A program made the translations under genes and the position numbers. Source: Molossus alvarezi (taxonomy: Eukaryota > Chordata > Mammalia > Chiroptera > Molossidae). Taken from it: a stretch of 64,000 nucleotides of DNA. The stretch lies in assembly GCA_037176705.1 (NCBI GenBank), contig CM073886.1, forward strand, positions 12,546,501 through 12,610,500, written 5' to 3'. The notes beneath the pieces were generated by a model, which was not told the DNA's origin, did not search any database, and saw only the letters and a program-made list of their open reading frames with translations. Every line of letters begins with the position of its first letter. Positions within the stretch are counted from its first letter, which is position 1. This document shows positions 11,756-23,672 of this stretch, piece by piece.

Positions 11756-12490
11756 GAACTTAAGAGCAGAAATGAAATTCCTTTCTTCAATTTAGACATA
11801 AAAGGAATACTTTGAAATAAAATGGTCTTTGAAGCCTTACATGTGTTCATACACTTGGCTGAGGAAGACAATTTATAAAAAGGATTCCAAAAGCATCATC
11901 CCAGAAGCATCAAGAAGGTATGTTCGGGCATGCAGAGCATGGCCCAATGCAGGATGGCGAAAACTAGCAGCAGAGGACAAGCCACAGAGATGGGATACTG
12001 TGCAGATCCCCATCCTCCTCCTGAGAGAACAGGACAAGGAAGTATACTGATTCGGGCTTCCTCAGGGAGACAGGAGCCTCAGACTGGGCCCCTTTCAGGC
12101 TGTCCATTCCCTGAACCCTCTGCCCAGACCACAGGTGTAGGAGGTGGGAGTGGGTGAGCAGGTAGGAAGAGGAGGCCTTAGCCCATCCAGTTTGGAGGAG
12201 AGGAATGGACTTCCTTTTGGAGGCACAGCTCTAGCAATACAGACCAGCCACCTTCCCAACCATAAGCTTAGCCCTGGGGTCCATCTCTCCTCCCTATGTC
12301 CTTTTTCCATCAGTTCTGAGCTTGGGAGGGGACCAGGTGTTGCTTGAGCCTCCATCCCAAGCCAATCAAGAATGTGGAGCCACTGCACCAAGGTCGCAAG
12401 ATATAACACCAAGGGAAAAAGCTAGGAGACTGCACACACAGGGTGCCTGTCTTTGTGAATATAGAACATGTGCATACAAAGGCAAGAGGA
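11756..12490. other. Intergenic, no gene seen
   Basis: Unique sequence between the L1 fragment and the next SINE. Only short chance frames are visible. Confidence 0.55.
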
Positions 12491-12691
12491 TTGCACGGCT
12501 GGTGTAGCTCAGTGGTTGAGTGTCAACCCACGCACCAAGAGGTTGCCGTTCAATTCCCAGTCAGGGCACATGCCCAGGTTGTGGGCCAAATCCCAGTGTG
12601 GGGGCATGCAGGAGGTGGCCAATTGATGTTCTCTCTCACCGATGTTTCTATCTCTCCCTCTCCCTCTAAAATCAATAAAGAAAAAAATATT
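12491..12691 (+). mobile_element. Ves SINE, GGTGTGGCTCAG-type, plus strand
   Basis: Head CACGGCTGGTGTAGCTCAG, middle CAGGGCACATGCCCAGGTTG, end CTCTAAAATCAATAAAG. Flanked by AAAGGCAAGAGGA (12478-12490) and AAAGGTAAGAGGA (12692-12704), a 12/13 target-site duplication. Confidence 0.9.
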
Positions 12692-12704
12692 AAAGGTAAG
12701 AGGA

Positions 12705-13370
12705 TAAACAAACTATCCAAAGGCATTAATACCAGGTTATAGTGGAGAGCAGAATTAAGAGTAGGTTCCATTCTCTTCCTTATGTGTTCAGGAAGAAGTT
12801 CGGAGCAATATCACTAGTATGATCACATGGAGACCACAAAGCTCTGTAGCAGGTGTTAACCTTTCAATGGTCAGAGCAAGACCGGCAGGGGTGAGGAGCT
12901 TGGGGGATAGGACAGAGCTGACCCACTGGGCAGTGACAGGCCATCCTGTGACTGCTGCAGTCACCCCAAGTTGGGCCCCAGGATCAACAAGGTGCCGTCT
13001 TGAGCTTCCTGGACCAACCTGTAGGCACTCCAGGCTGGGGTCCCCCTGGACCTCAGTTCCATATCAGGCAGTCCCCCTGCCTCTTTTCTCATATTTGGCT
13101 CTTCTCACCCTTCATATCTGTGGGGCAGATGTGTTGTCCAGGCTGGTATTTTGCATCGCTCTTGCTGTGTGGATTTCTCTCGCCTGCCCTTCAGCTGAAA
13201 GTGTCTGAGGCATATGCCCCAGGAGTGGTCCTGGCCCCAATGCCAAGCTGGAGAATTATGGGGACAGGAACAGGGCTTTGCCTTAAACAAGCTGGCTCCA
13301 GTGTCCACCACTGCATGCATGATACCTGGCATGACTGTCCCCTTCTAACTCTGCTGCTATATGTTGTCCT
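12705..13370. other. Intergenic, no gene seen
   Basis: Unique sequence. Frames at 12819-13208 and 13000-13491 (plus) have no start context or family likeness and run into simple repeats. Confidence 0.5.
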
Positions 13371-13373
13371 ATC

Positions 13374-13411
<38 letters not shown>

Positions 13412-13429
13412 TACGTGTGTGTGTGATAC
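13374..13429 (+). repeat. (TG)n microsatellite
   Basis: About 18 TG units, then GATACG-interrupted TG. It abuts, and appears to form the tail of, a minus-strand mini-SINE (its A-tail position is replaced by CA on the minus strand). Confidence 0.9.
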
Positions 13430-13431
13430 GT

Positions 13432-13592
13432 GCCCCTAGTGGGAACCAAACCCAGGACTCTCTCGTCCACAGGTCGACACTCTACCACTGAGCCAAACTG
13501 GCCAGGGCTGTTGCCTAGTGGGAACCAAACCCAGGACTCTCTCGTCCACAGGTCGACACTCTACCACTGAGCCAAACTGGCCAGGGCTGTTG
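13432..13592 (-). mobile_element. Mini-SINE (tRNA head only) in perfect 79-bp tandem duplication
   Basis: On the minus strand each unit carries GCCCTGGCCAGTTTGGCTCAG, a B box, and ends ACTAGGGGCACG. Units are 13435-13513 and 13514-13592 with no difference seen. Only the first is followed by the CA-rich tail, so the second looks like a local segmental copy and not a second insertion. Confidence 0.85.
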
Positions 13593-14954
13593 TCTATCTT
13601 GATGGTTCCTGCTCATTCTATGTCCGCTACATGGACAACTCACCATTAGACATGACACAACTCCACACATCCCTGCTGGCCCCCACAAGTCAAGGGTCAG
13701 GCCCCAAGGCCAACAGAAAAGCAGTGGCATGGCAGCAGGTACGTGAGCCCCAAGGGCAGCACACTCCATCCCAGGGTGCCCTCCACTTAATCCCAACTCA
13801 GGTCTCATCCTCAGTATCCTGAGCAGCCTTGTTGCTCCAGGCTGAGGGGCACAGCAGACACCTGCCTACACTGCCTTTCTGGAGGACTCTAACCTCAGGG
13901 ATATGTCCAGGGGTCCAGGAGATGGTCAGGTCGGCTTAGGGCTGGAGGGTGAGTGTTGAGGGTTCAAGGTCCCTCCCAGCCACAGAGCCCTGGGAAAGAG
14001 AGGAAAGCAGCCTAGCCTGTCCACCACCAACCCAGTGGCTCCCCAGCTTGGGAGACTCAGGGATATCAATGGCATGACCAGGTCTGGCCTAGTTCCTGCC
14101 ACCCTGGAGACTTGACAGTCTGTTTGGGTCTTGGGCCAGCTGGTGGCTCTGGGCAAGGTTGGTACCTCTTTGAACCAGAATATCCCCTTTGACAAACTGA
14201 GGGTCCTGACCCAGCCCCACTAACCTCAGAGGTACCTGTGTGACTCTGTGAATGGGCCTGGGCCATGGGGTGGAGCCCACAGCCGTGGCCCAGGTCTTGT
14301 GTCTCAGACACATCACAAGCAGAGGGAAGGGCTACTGGCCTCCCCCAACCACAGCACCAATTTCCTAGGAAAGGTAATGTCCCAGTGGAGGGGCCTTGTG
14401 CCTGAGGGGCCTCAGCCAGACTTCTGAAGCAGCAGATGAAGTCTCACCTTTCCAGGTGGCCTCAGGCCCCTTCCGCTTCTGGTTTTAGGCATGCCTTCCC
14501 TCCTGTTGCACTGACCCTCACACCAGGGGGACTTCCCCCTTTGTTGGCACTGTTTCCTCACCTGGAAAGATCTTCCCCATGCTGACCACTGTATCCCCAA
14601 AGGCTTCTCCCAGTGCTGGGAGCTCTTGTGCCCCTCTGCAGGTTATCTTTTCTCCTCCACCTGATGCATCTCATTCAGCCCCCACTCCATCCCCTGCCTC
14701 TCAAACCTGAGGTACCTGGGGCAACCTCTTGAGCTGCTAGCTAGGTGACTTCATGATAGAAGACAGGCCATCTGCCCTCATCCACAGCACATGCCCTCCA
14801 GGTCAGCCTGCCCATGCCACTGGCTCCTCCATAGCCCACCCTGCACTTTGCTGTTCTGCGATGTCTCTCTCTGCTGCCTAGGAGCCCTGCGTGGCCATGG
14901 CCAAGTTATAAGTGTGTGATTATGCATGCTGCCCCCCCCCCCACTCCGGCCCCT

Positions 14955-15075
14955 TTGTTGCTGCAGAAATCTGTCTTGGCAAACAAAAGTGCACTGGATT
15001 AGCCACAGTGGATTAACAGATTTGCTTCTCAGAGTTTACCTAATAACCTAACAATCGTGCCGACGGAGGCTTTGA
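14955..15075. promoter_or_regulatory. Candidate enhancer with SOX/FOX/OTX-like sites
   Basis: Within about 80 bp there are CTTTGTTG (SOX-like), GGCAAACAAAAG (forkhead-like) and two GGATTA cores (GGATTAGC, GGATTAAC; OTX/PITX-like) at about 14997-15017. The motif mix is what developmental enhancers use; function is inference only. Confidence 0.3.
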
Positions 15076-15514
15076 ACCTCTGAACACACTCACCAGGCCA
15101 TCTGGGAGTTCTCAGCCGCTGTGGGCAATGGGATGGCAGTTGGGGTCATAAGAGGCAGCAGCCATCCACCCTCACACCCAGCTCTGTCTGTGGTTTAGCT
15201 TGTGCTCTTGGCTCTTACCAAGCCAATCTGGGCTGAACTTGGGGACTAGACCAGACTCCAGAAGGTGGAGGCCCAGGAGGAGGCAACAAGGCCCAGCCAG
15301 GATCACCTTCTAGAGGGCTGACTGCATGAGGCCAGGTGTGGGTGGTACAGACCAGGCCTCGCCTGCACCCAGCCAGGACCCCCTGAGCGTGTCCACACAG
15401 CACCAAGGACACAGCAACATGAAGGGTAGCCGTGGCGGGCAGGTGACACTCCAGGCTTCACTGTGCCGCTGCACACAGCCCCACTGCAGTCGCCCCACGA
15501 TGCACACTCACTCA

Positions 15515-15562
15515 CGCACACATGCACACGCACGCGCGCACACACACACACACACATACACA
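15515..15562 (+). repeat. (AC)n/(CA)n microsatellite
   Basis: ACACATGCACACGCACGCGCGC followed by a CA run to about 15560. Contains a short alternating CG part. Confidence 0.85.
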
Positions 15563-16335
15563 CAAGCATGTCTCTCTTTGATCTCCAAAGGACACTCCAT
15601 TTACAAGCTCTTAATCGCAGCTGTCTTTTCGGGCCTGTCCTCTGAAGTCCCGAGTAATGGGATTTGGTGCCTCTGATCCATCTTGGGCTGGTCGCTCTCC
15701 ATTATAGGTGGACATTTTTCCCCCTTTTTACTTTTTTTTTTATTCTCGAAAAAAATGTCTCTTAAATCTCACTGACTTGACATGGCTTGTCGCCTAGCCC
15801 TGGGAGTGGTGGATGGGAGAGGGGCAGGCAGCCGATATGCCAAGGGCCTGGCCAGTTGGGGGTCTTTGATGCCGCTTCTATGTGAAATCTAATGTGAAAG
15901 ACCATGAGAGCGATTTTCGGGACCATCGTGCGGTGGATTCATTCTGCCTCGTGCTGTTTCCTTTGTCTGTCTTCCCATGACCCCTCCTTGGGACATTTGG
16001 GGAGAGGGTCTCAGGGTGAGGGTGCGGGTATGCATACACATGCATGTGAGGGTGCAGAGGACAGGACCTCAGCCATAAGAACAAAGGGCAGCAGGGAACA
16101 TGTCCACCTGTCTGCCTGTCCATTCTTTCGTCCGTTTGTCCTTCCGCCCGCCCAGCTTACCTCACCTGCCTGGCTCTGTGTGCCTGCTCGCGCCCCACCA
16201 TCCTGCGGTCCGCCATGATGGGCTTGGCCGTCTGTCTGAGCACTTTCAGCCACTCCAGGAAGCGAGTCCCTGCTCTTGGCCACTGTGTGGCTGGGAGGAA
16301 GAAGCGTGACTCTAGGCTGCAGCTCGGGCTCCCAC

Positions 16336-16400
16336 CGCCGATTGGCTGAGGCAGGGACCAGATGACGGCCTCGGAACCCTATGGTAGCCATGGCAACCAG
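16336..16400. promoter_or_regulatory. RFX/X-box palindrome with inverted CCAAT
   Basis: GTAGCCATGGCAAC at 16384-16397 matches the palindromic RFX (EF-C/X-box) site GTTGCCATGGCAAC at 13 of 14 positions. ATTGG (inverted CCAAT, NF-Y-like) lies at 16341-16345 in CGATTGGCTGAGG. No gene start is visible beside it. It could be a distal enhancer or the promoter of an unseen transcript. Confidence 0.45.
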
Positions 16401-19400
16401 CCCCTTTAGATACCGCCACCCCCAAGCCACTCCTGACAGCTGAGGGAGCAGGCAGCGCCGCTGATGGGTCCACGCCAGGGTCCCCTCAAAGGGTGGGATC
16501 AGGTCTGGCTGGATGGTGGCAGTTCCTGCTGTTAAATGTTTTCATGTGTGTGTGTTTCATGAATGTCCACTGTGAAGGGTCCCTGTCCGTCTATCAGGAC
16601 ATGTCCCAGGTTGCTCCATACCCTGCCTGACCCCCTAGTGGAGGCAGAAACAGTGTCCTTGCAGCCCCTGCTAATAGGAGTTCAGGTTAGGCTTGCCCCA
16701 GGGGCTAAATGCCAGGCCCAGTCTCATGAGAAAATAATGAGAACAACAGAAAAAAAGAACAGAATGAACTGCCCAACCCCAGGTGGACAGAGCCAAGCTT
16801 GTGGTCCACCTTAGACTCCAAAGGGCCTGCCAGCTCTATCTCTGCCTGCCCACCCCTCCTCTGCACTCATTAGTCTGTTGAACACACAAACACAATTACA
16901 CAGTCCCCTCTCAGCCTTTAAAGGCCCTGGCATAGCTCTGATACCCACAGATCTTGTGTCACCATCTACCGGACTATGGGACTTCAACCACACTAAGCAC
17001 ACATTCTCCAACCCTGCAGAAATTGGCCACATACCCGTGACCTTGCACCTTGTTCTCCCCTTGACCAGCAACCCAGGCCCCTTGGTGAGGCCTTGCCAAA
17101 CGTCTCAAGACAAGGACTTCTCAGCAAGGGCATAACACAGCATCACTAGTAGGTGCTACAGAGCATCGAGCATCTAAGAGCCATTCATACTCCATCTCTG
17201 TGGCAGCCCTTGGCCTGTCCAAATGCTCCTATGGATGAGTACCACCTGGTCAAGGCCCCCAAGAAAGCCACCTGAGAGCCCAGCTCACATCTGCTGAACA
17301 CAGGGTCGCATAAGGAACAGCTGCAAGGATACGAGGAGTAGGTGTGGGCCTCAAGCCCCAGGGAAGAGGCCAGGACTGAGGTAGGCCCCCGGGGGCCCAG
17401 AGACTGCTGATGAGGCCACTGACAAGGCCAGAGGACCCAGGATCAAGGGGGAGCCTGGAACACAAATCAACAGAGGTCACACATCCAAGGGTAGGGGCTC
17501 AAGGCAGGCTAGGCTGGACCCAGAACCACAGGGCAAAGAGGCTGCTTGGGTAGCCCCTTAACTTGCTCACACTTCACACTGCCTTCACCCCAAGCTGCCT
17601 GGTCACAGGACTGAGCCCCCAGCTTTGAGGGCCTACCCCATAGGGCAGGATGACACCAGCAGATAGGTCTTGTCCAGGGGTAAGGCCTGGGTCAGCTGAT
17701 GGTGATAAAGGGTCCTGGACTTGCAGCTCCATTCTGGGGATCAGGATGAGCCGGGGAGGGCTCTAGTGTGCAAAGGTAGAGTGCAAGACAGGATAGCACA
17801 GGGCTGAGGTTGCTAGAGGGTTCATCTGGCCTAGAGCTCCAGCTTGGGGACAGTTGGTGAATGGGAAGAAGAGGGGTCTGAGGGAGTCCGAAGCTGGCAG
17901 AAGGTCCAAGGGGTGGCAATGGATAGTGAAGGTAAAAATGAAGTTCAAGCTCAGGCTCAGGGAAAGGCAGATGGTGCAGATGGGTGGGCCTCACAGTGGC
18001 TCCTCTGAGCTCCCAGCACCCTGATGGGACCCAGGGCAAGGACAAAGGTGCCCAGACCTAATTTTCTCTCTCCACATCCACCACTATGCAGCCACTGTGT
18101 ACCAGAGCAGGACTCAGGTGACATCCTCAGGATGAAGAGTTAGGAGCACCGTCCTGAACTGGGCCCCACCCTTTCCGGGACTCAGAGACACCAGAATGAG
18201 ACAGTGGACATACATGGTATTGATGGCCACTCTTTTGTCACAGGCCTCCACTGCCCCAGTCCCAAAGGACCCCTCCCCAGTCCATGGCCACAATGATGGT
18301 CCACTCTGTGTCCACAGCCCAGTCATGGCCCTTGACAGTGAAGCTGACTGGTTGGGCTGTTTTCATGTAAACACATGGGCTCAGCCACTCCCTGGGACAC
18401 AGGAGGATCAAGAGGGCTCCTGAGGAGGGTCTGACCCAGCTGCTACAGGGACAGGGGTATGGGCTAGCGCAGGGAAGGTCTGGCTTCTATAGGTTTGACC
18501 ATGGTCAGTACAAATGACCCCACAATCCAGGGGCCTAAGGGGCTGCAGGGCCTCATCAAGGGGGAACCAGAGGTTCTCAAACAGACACATCAATGGAGAT
18601 TGGTGGAGGTGTGGTTGATGGGGTGGGGGTAATGAGGAAGGCAGCTCAGGCAGTGTGACCAGGGCCTGAGAGCGGACTATGTGGGGGGACAGGGACATGT
18701 GGCCAGATGGGCCCCAATGGCTCAGCTCCTGATCCCTGTGAGCACATACAGTCCATGTTCCCCTCCCCACCTCCACCTCTCAGAAAGTGGAACAGTATGG
18801 CAGATCCAGCCTGCCAAGTGGCCTATTTTATTTGTGGTGGGGGATGACTCTGTCAATCGCTGAGGGCTTCTTAACCTTTCCTGAGTCAAGGGTATTTGTG
18901 AGAATTTGAAGAAACAAGCAGATGCTGCCTCCTTCCAGGAGAGCTGGAAGGCCACATTCAGACTGCCACCTCAGTCCAGCCACAGTTATCAAGAAGTGAG
19001 TGACCTGCTGAAGCCATGCCAAGCTCCTCCCGCTGGCCAGCAGCATCAGAAGCCAGGGAAACAGAGCCAGCCAGGACTCGGACACTACCCTGGCCCAGCA
19101 GTGCTGACATGGAGACTGACACCCAAGTTTGTCCCCACCCTGTGCCAGCCCAGGTCCCTTGGGGACCCCAGGAATTGGACACATGAGCCCTACAGGTCCT
19201 GGCAGGAGCCCCTTCTACCTGTGGTCTTTGTTGGGGTATAAATCAGGTTGAGGAGTGACTGAGAGCCAAGGTCAATGAACTGAGGGCATCTGGGGTGCAC
19301 ACCACAGGGGGTACCCAGGAGACTGGCTGAGAGCTAGAAAGGGATCAGTTTGATTCAGTTCAGGGTTGATGAAAACTGTGATGTGACTATGAATATGGGG

Positions 19401-19557
19401 AGGGCTGGCCCATGCAGAACACAATTAGTCTGGTTAAAGCCAGGGGCTGTAGTTCAGACAACTAGGCTGGGCCATGCAGGTCCACCAGAGCTGAGGCAGG
19501 GCCAGGGGCAGGGGCAGGCTGGGAAATGTCAGTCTTTGATATAATTTTTTAAATATT

Positions 19558-19669
19558 AAAAACTGTTCAGCCCTGGCTGGTTTGGCTCAGCAGTTGCAGC
19601 GTTGGCCTACGGACCAGAGTCCCGGGTTCAGTTCCCGCTAGGGGCACGTACCACAAAAAAAACTATTCA
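19558..19669 (+). mobile_element. Mini-SINE (tRNA head only) with target-site duplication
   Basis: Starts CCCTGGCTGGTTTGGCTCAG at 19571 and stops after GCTAGGGGCACGTACC, followed directly by an A tail. Flanks AAAAACTGTTCA and AAAAACTATTCA form the duplication. It lacks the whole CT-rich SINE body. Confidence 0.85.
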
Positions 19670-20915
19670 TAAAGTAGGGACATTACATGAGAAATCGCTG
19701 GTGTATGGGAAGCATAAGGACACTATGGAAGAGTGTGGGACTGTGACAGTTTATCCAGCTATGGACAGAGATCTCAGGGATACGGCCCCCAGGGCTGTGA
19801 CCCCAAGGCAGGCCCTGACCCTCGATGACCTCATGAGCCATGGGATCACCAGGGCCCTCCCGCAGCTGTGCCCACTGACCAGCCATGCCCACTGGCCAGC
19901 CATGCTCATTGGCCAGCTGAACACTCCCCTCTGGTCTCCACTACCAGGAACACAGCCCAGGTGTTGTTGCTTCCACATCACCCTTCAGGGGAGCCCAGTA
20001 CCCCTCAGCCAGTTGTCAGGACTAAGTCAGAAAAACCCTTCCCTGTGTGCCCAGAGACCTAAATAGGTCTCAATGCTGGACTTCCAGGAAAGGGTCAGAG
20101 AAGGTCAAGGCACCCTCAAATCTCAGAGCGAGAAAGGCCTCAGGGTGACGGACCCAAATCAAGTGTGGGTAGAGGGGACACCCAGATTGCAGGTTTGGGT
20201 AGCTGTACTGACAGAGGTCTGTGTCAAGGTTTTCCTAGGATACCCTGCCACTTGCACAGCCTCTGAGGGCCCCTGCACCTCTGAGCTGGTGGGGAGTGTG
20301 AGGCATGGTCCCATTCACACAAAAGGGCATGCCAGCATGGATATTTCCCAGTCACTCCCAGGGCCAGGCCACAGCCTCCCTGCCTCTGCTTTGGAAAACA
20401 TTCCAGAATAGGGAAGATTTGCTATGTGGAAGGGCAAGCACCATCCTGCCCTATGGCAGAACACCTTCAAATTCTCAGGATTCTCTCCCAGAGGAAAGAA
20501 AAACATCAAAACAAACCCCAGTCCCACAGCTCAGATGGGAACCACCACCCATCTCAGCCATGTCCAGGGTCCCTGGGGCAGGGCAGGGGGTGATAGGGTC
20601 AAGGAATATGCAGGAGAGCTCCAGTCCTCCAAGCAGGCAACACACACGTGGCCCAGGTCAGACTTTACTCATGCTGCCCCCAAGATGTGGTGAACCTGTC
20701 TGGGCCTCTGCTGCAGGCAGTGGGGGATCTCAGAGGCAGTGAGAAGGCCCCAGGCCTCCAGAAATCCTGGAACCAGATGTCCATTAGGGCCTCCACAAAG
20801 TCCACCACATCCAGAAGCTTCACAGTTGCACACACAAGAACAGTTCACCCACTGCCCACAGTGGCTCTTGTCACCGCCCCAGACTGTGTCCACAGTGCCA
20901 AAGGTAGAGGGGTGA
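19670..20915. other. Intergenic, no gene seen
   Basis: Sequence between the mini-SINE and the 3' end of MRPL28. Short overlapping frames only; a short 17-bp tandem repeat is listed separately. Confidence 0.55.
19868..19919 (+). repeat. 17-bp tandem repeat, three units
   Basis: TGCCCACTGACCAGCCA, TGCCCACTGGCCAGCCA and TGCTCATTGGCCAGCTG follow one another. Confidence 0.8.
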
Positions 20916-20936
20916 GGTGGCTGGGGGACAACAAAG

Positions 20937-20942
20937 TATATT
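20937..20942 (-). terminator. MRPL28: MRPL28 polyadenylation signal (variant)
   Basis: AATATA on the minus strand about 40 nt after the MRPL28 stop codon. It is a recognised weak variant of AATAAA, and no AATAAA is closer. Confidence 0.5.
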
Positions 20943-20979
20943 GAGCCTGGCTATCAGGCACGGGTCAGTCACTGTGCAG

Positions 20980-23663
20980 TCACTTCCCGCTGGCTCTCTT
21001 CTGCACCACCGCTGGCTCAGACAGTGCCTGCTGCTGAAGCCGCTCAATTAGCTCCTCCACGTAGACCTTGAACAGAGGGACAGGGTCCTACAGGGGCAAG
21101 ACGGGGTCACAGTGAGGCACTCTTGGGAGGGCAGAAATCCAGCTGCCTTTGGCAAAACACCAAGAGGAACTGGGCATGAGAGGACTGCGCCCCTCAGGCT
21201 TGGCCATAAGGTCAAGTGAGGTTGCTTGCCACCCCTTAGCTCCCACTCCAGAGGGTAGTCTCCTGTCCATAAGACAGGGACTGCCTTCCCTTGGGGATGC
21301 AGGAATCAGGCGCCTGCCCCAGTTTTTCTGCTTGGGGCCCAGTGGACAGTTAAACCAAGCAGAGGGAACAGGGGCAGCCAGCTGCCATGCCATGTGGGTG
21401 CTCTCTGTCCCAGCAGCTACCACAGGCTCCACTCCCTCCTAGGGGACAGACACAAAACACTCTCAACTGGGATATGCTAAGTGGCCAAGGAAACCAATAG
21501 TGCCAAGATTCCAGCTCTTATCACCGAGAGTCTTTCTGTCCCTGAATCTATGAAGTAGGCCAGAGAATGCAGGAGAGGGTCAAGACTATGCGGGGAAGAG
21601 ATGTGCCATGTGGAATCCACAGTATTGTGGCTCCAGCTGGACAGCTGTGTAGAGGTAGCTATTTCCCAAGCCCACCTCATGTGGCAGCTCCTCGTCCAAG
21701 CTACCCACAAGGCAGTGCATTTCCCCATCCCATCCATCTGCTTGGCCCCTGTGCCCACCCAAGAGGGCAGAGCAGCTGGCACTCACACATGCTCACCTTC
21801 TCCTCCAGAAGCCTCTGCTTCTCCACAGCTTCATCCAGTGTCAGGCCGACCCACTCGGCCTCCTCCTCCTGGATGACAAACTCCTGGGCAGGCAGACAAG
21901 GGACATGTGATGAGGCCAGGTGGTCAGCTACCGGGGCCCCTGAGGAGCAGGAAGTCCATGCCCAAATCCTCACCTTGTATTTGTCATAGATGGCTGCCCT
22001 CCTCTCGGGATCATCTGGGTGCAGCTGAGGGTCCTGTCGAGCAAGCCTCAAAAGCATCCCTCGCTTCAGGTCCATCCCAAACTTGGAGCACAGGTCCTCC
22101 TTCGGGGTCTGGCAGGAAGCTATGAATGGGGCCAGGTGCTGCTGGCAGGGTCCCACCCACCCCGCCAGCCAGCCCCACCTGATCCTCTACAGCAGTCCCC
22201 AAGCCAGAACAGAGGAAGGAAGAGCCAAGAGCAGGGGAGGAGGAGGCTGTGTTCACTTGGGCCCTGGAGGGCAACACAGCCACCTGTAGCAACATACTCT
22301 CCTGTGGGCAGAAAGTCCCCACTGGGGCTGCCCGGAAAAGAGGCATGGTCCCATTCACATTTCACTGGTGACCCTCCACTCCAGAGACCAGTGTGCCCCA
22401 GCAGGTGCTGTGATCTAGCTTCCCTTCTCTGAATGGCCATCAGACCCCTCTTGCCTTCAGTATGTAGAAGTCAAACCCATAAGCCTCATCGATGAGGTCT
22501 AGGGTGCGCATAGTCACAGTTACAGAGAACTTCGTGTCCAGGATCTCACTGTAGAGCTCGCGCTGAAACAGCTGTGGCTTCCACACCTTCTTCACCCTCT
22601 TTGAGAGCTAAAAAAGGAAGATTCCTCATGAGTGTGGCTGCTTCTCCCAAAAGACCTAAGTGCGGCCCAGGCATAGAAACTCGGGACATAAACCCGTTGC
22701 CCATCCAGAAGTCAGCTTCTCCCCAGCCAACTTGGCACCCCAGACTTTGCCAAGGTTGCTGGTGTGCTTTCCAGACACACTACACACACAATCATAACTC
22801 CATGGTTCACCAGTCACCACATTCCACATCAGGGACCAAGAAGGCAAACGGAGGGGTCAGTCTGAAAGGCCTCCCCGGGAGGATTCAGCAATCCCTTCAG
22901 GTTTACCACCAGAGGCAGCAAGTGTTGAGCGAAAACTCAGGAGACCTGCCCCCAGGTGAGTGTCTCGGTCTTCCAAAATGCAATGAGGAGGTGGTAGTGC
23001 CAGCCTTGTCTCAGAAGTCTCAGAGGCAAACTACGATTCAAGTTGACAGATGGCTGCTGACCTCCCTGCCCCCCCCCCCACACACACACACACACTTGAT
23101 CTGGGCCATCACCTCAGGGCCTCTGCACTTGCTGTTCCTGATATGGACCACCCTGTCTCAGGATACCCAATTGATATTACAAAAAGTAGCATTCCCTAGA
23201 ATTGTGCCTCTTCACTCTAGCATGCTCCTTTGAGAGACCTGTCTCTACCAGGCTATAAGCTCTCCTGGGGACTGGTCGGTCTGCTTTTGCTCTCCAGGTC
23301 CCTCCGGAGCCCAGCAAGGTGTCCAGAGCAGCAAAACCCCGGGGAGTCCCCCTGAAGCCTACCCTGCTCACCCACCTTGTCGTTATTGACATATCTGTGG
23401 CCCAGAATCCAGCCCTCTCCGCCCCAGAGTCCCAGCTGGGACTCGCGGGGGTAGTGAATGGGAATGGGCACGTCCTCCACGCGCTCCCGCTGCCCATTTC
23501 GGGGGTTGATCTTGAACTTGGCTCCGTGTGGCCTGTAGTGCACGGGAGTGGGCGTCCGTGCCTCCTCCAGTGAGCGAAGGTAGTGCTGGGGCAGGCGGGA
23601 GTAGATGCCCTCCCGCAGCCGTAGCCGCTTCCATAGAACGACAGGGAACTTGTGCAAGGGCAT
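20980..23663 (-). CDS. MRPL28: Mitochondrial ribosomal protein L28 (bL28m), complete
   Basis: A subunit of the mitochondrial large ribosomal subunit. Coding exons on the minus strand are 23663-23376, 22607-22455, 22108-21974, 21883-21797 and 21087-20980 (stop TGA 20982-20980). They give 256 residues, the same length I recall for human. Recognisable blocks are [66 protein letters not shown] and [11 protein letters not shown]. The N-terminus starts directly with the mature-like basic segment typical of this protein. Intron 2 has a GC donor (AAG|GCAAGA at 22455/22454); all others are GT-AG. No stop or frameshift. The 5' UTR is split: an acceptor CGCCAG|GCTGG lies 10 nt before the ATG. Confidence 0.96.
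22109..22454 (-). other. MRPL28: MRPL28 intron with GC-AG splice sites
   Basis: The donor reads CTGAAG|GCAAGAG and the acceptor CTGCCAG|ACCCCG. The reading frame and the family sequence (ending ..FYILK, resuming TPKED..) fix the junction. The rest of the donor matches the consensus strongly, as known GC donors do. Confidence 0.85.
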
Positions 23664-23672
23664 CGTGGCCAG

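Larger units (their letters stand above)
13593..19557. other. Intergenic region with two candidate regulatory patches
   Basis: Almost 6 kb without SINEs. It holds an (AC)n tract near 15515-15560, a T-rich tract near 15720-15742, and two patches listed separately (14955-15075, 16335-16400). I see no splice-linked coding frame. Confidence 0.6.

Noticed and set aside
22446..22455. GT donor nine bases downstream of the GC donor in MRPL28
   Set aside because: It keeps the frame but adds three residues absent from the family, and its motif (GGG|GTCTGA) is weak; kept only as an alternative.
22574..23233. 219-codon plus-strand frame antisense to MRPL28
   Set aside because: It overlaps MRPL28 exon 3 and intron in antisense with no start context or recognisable domain.
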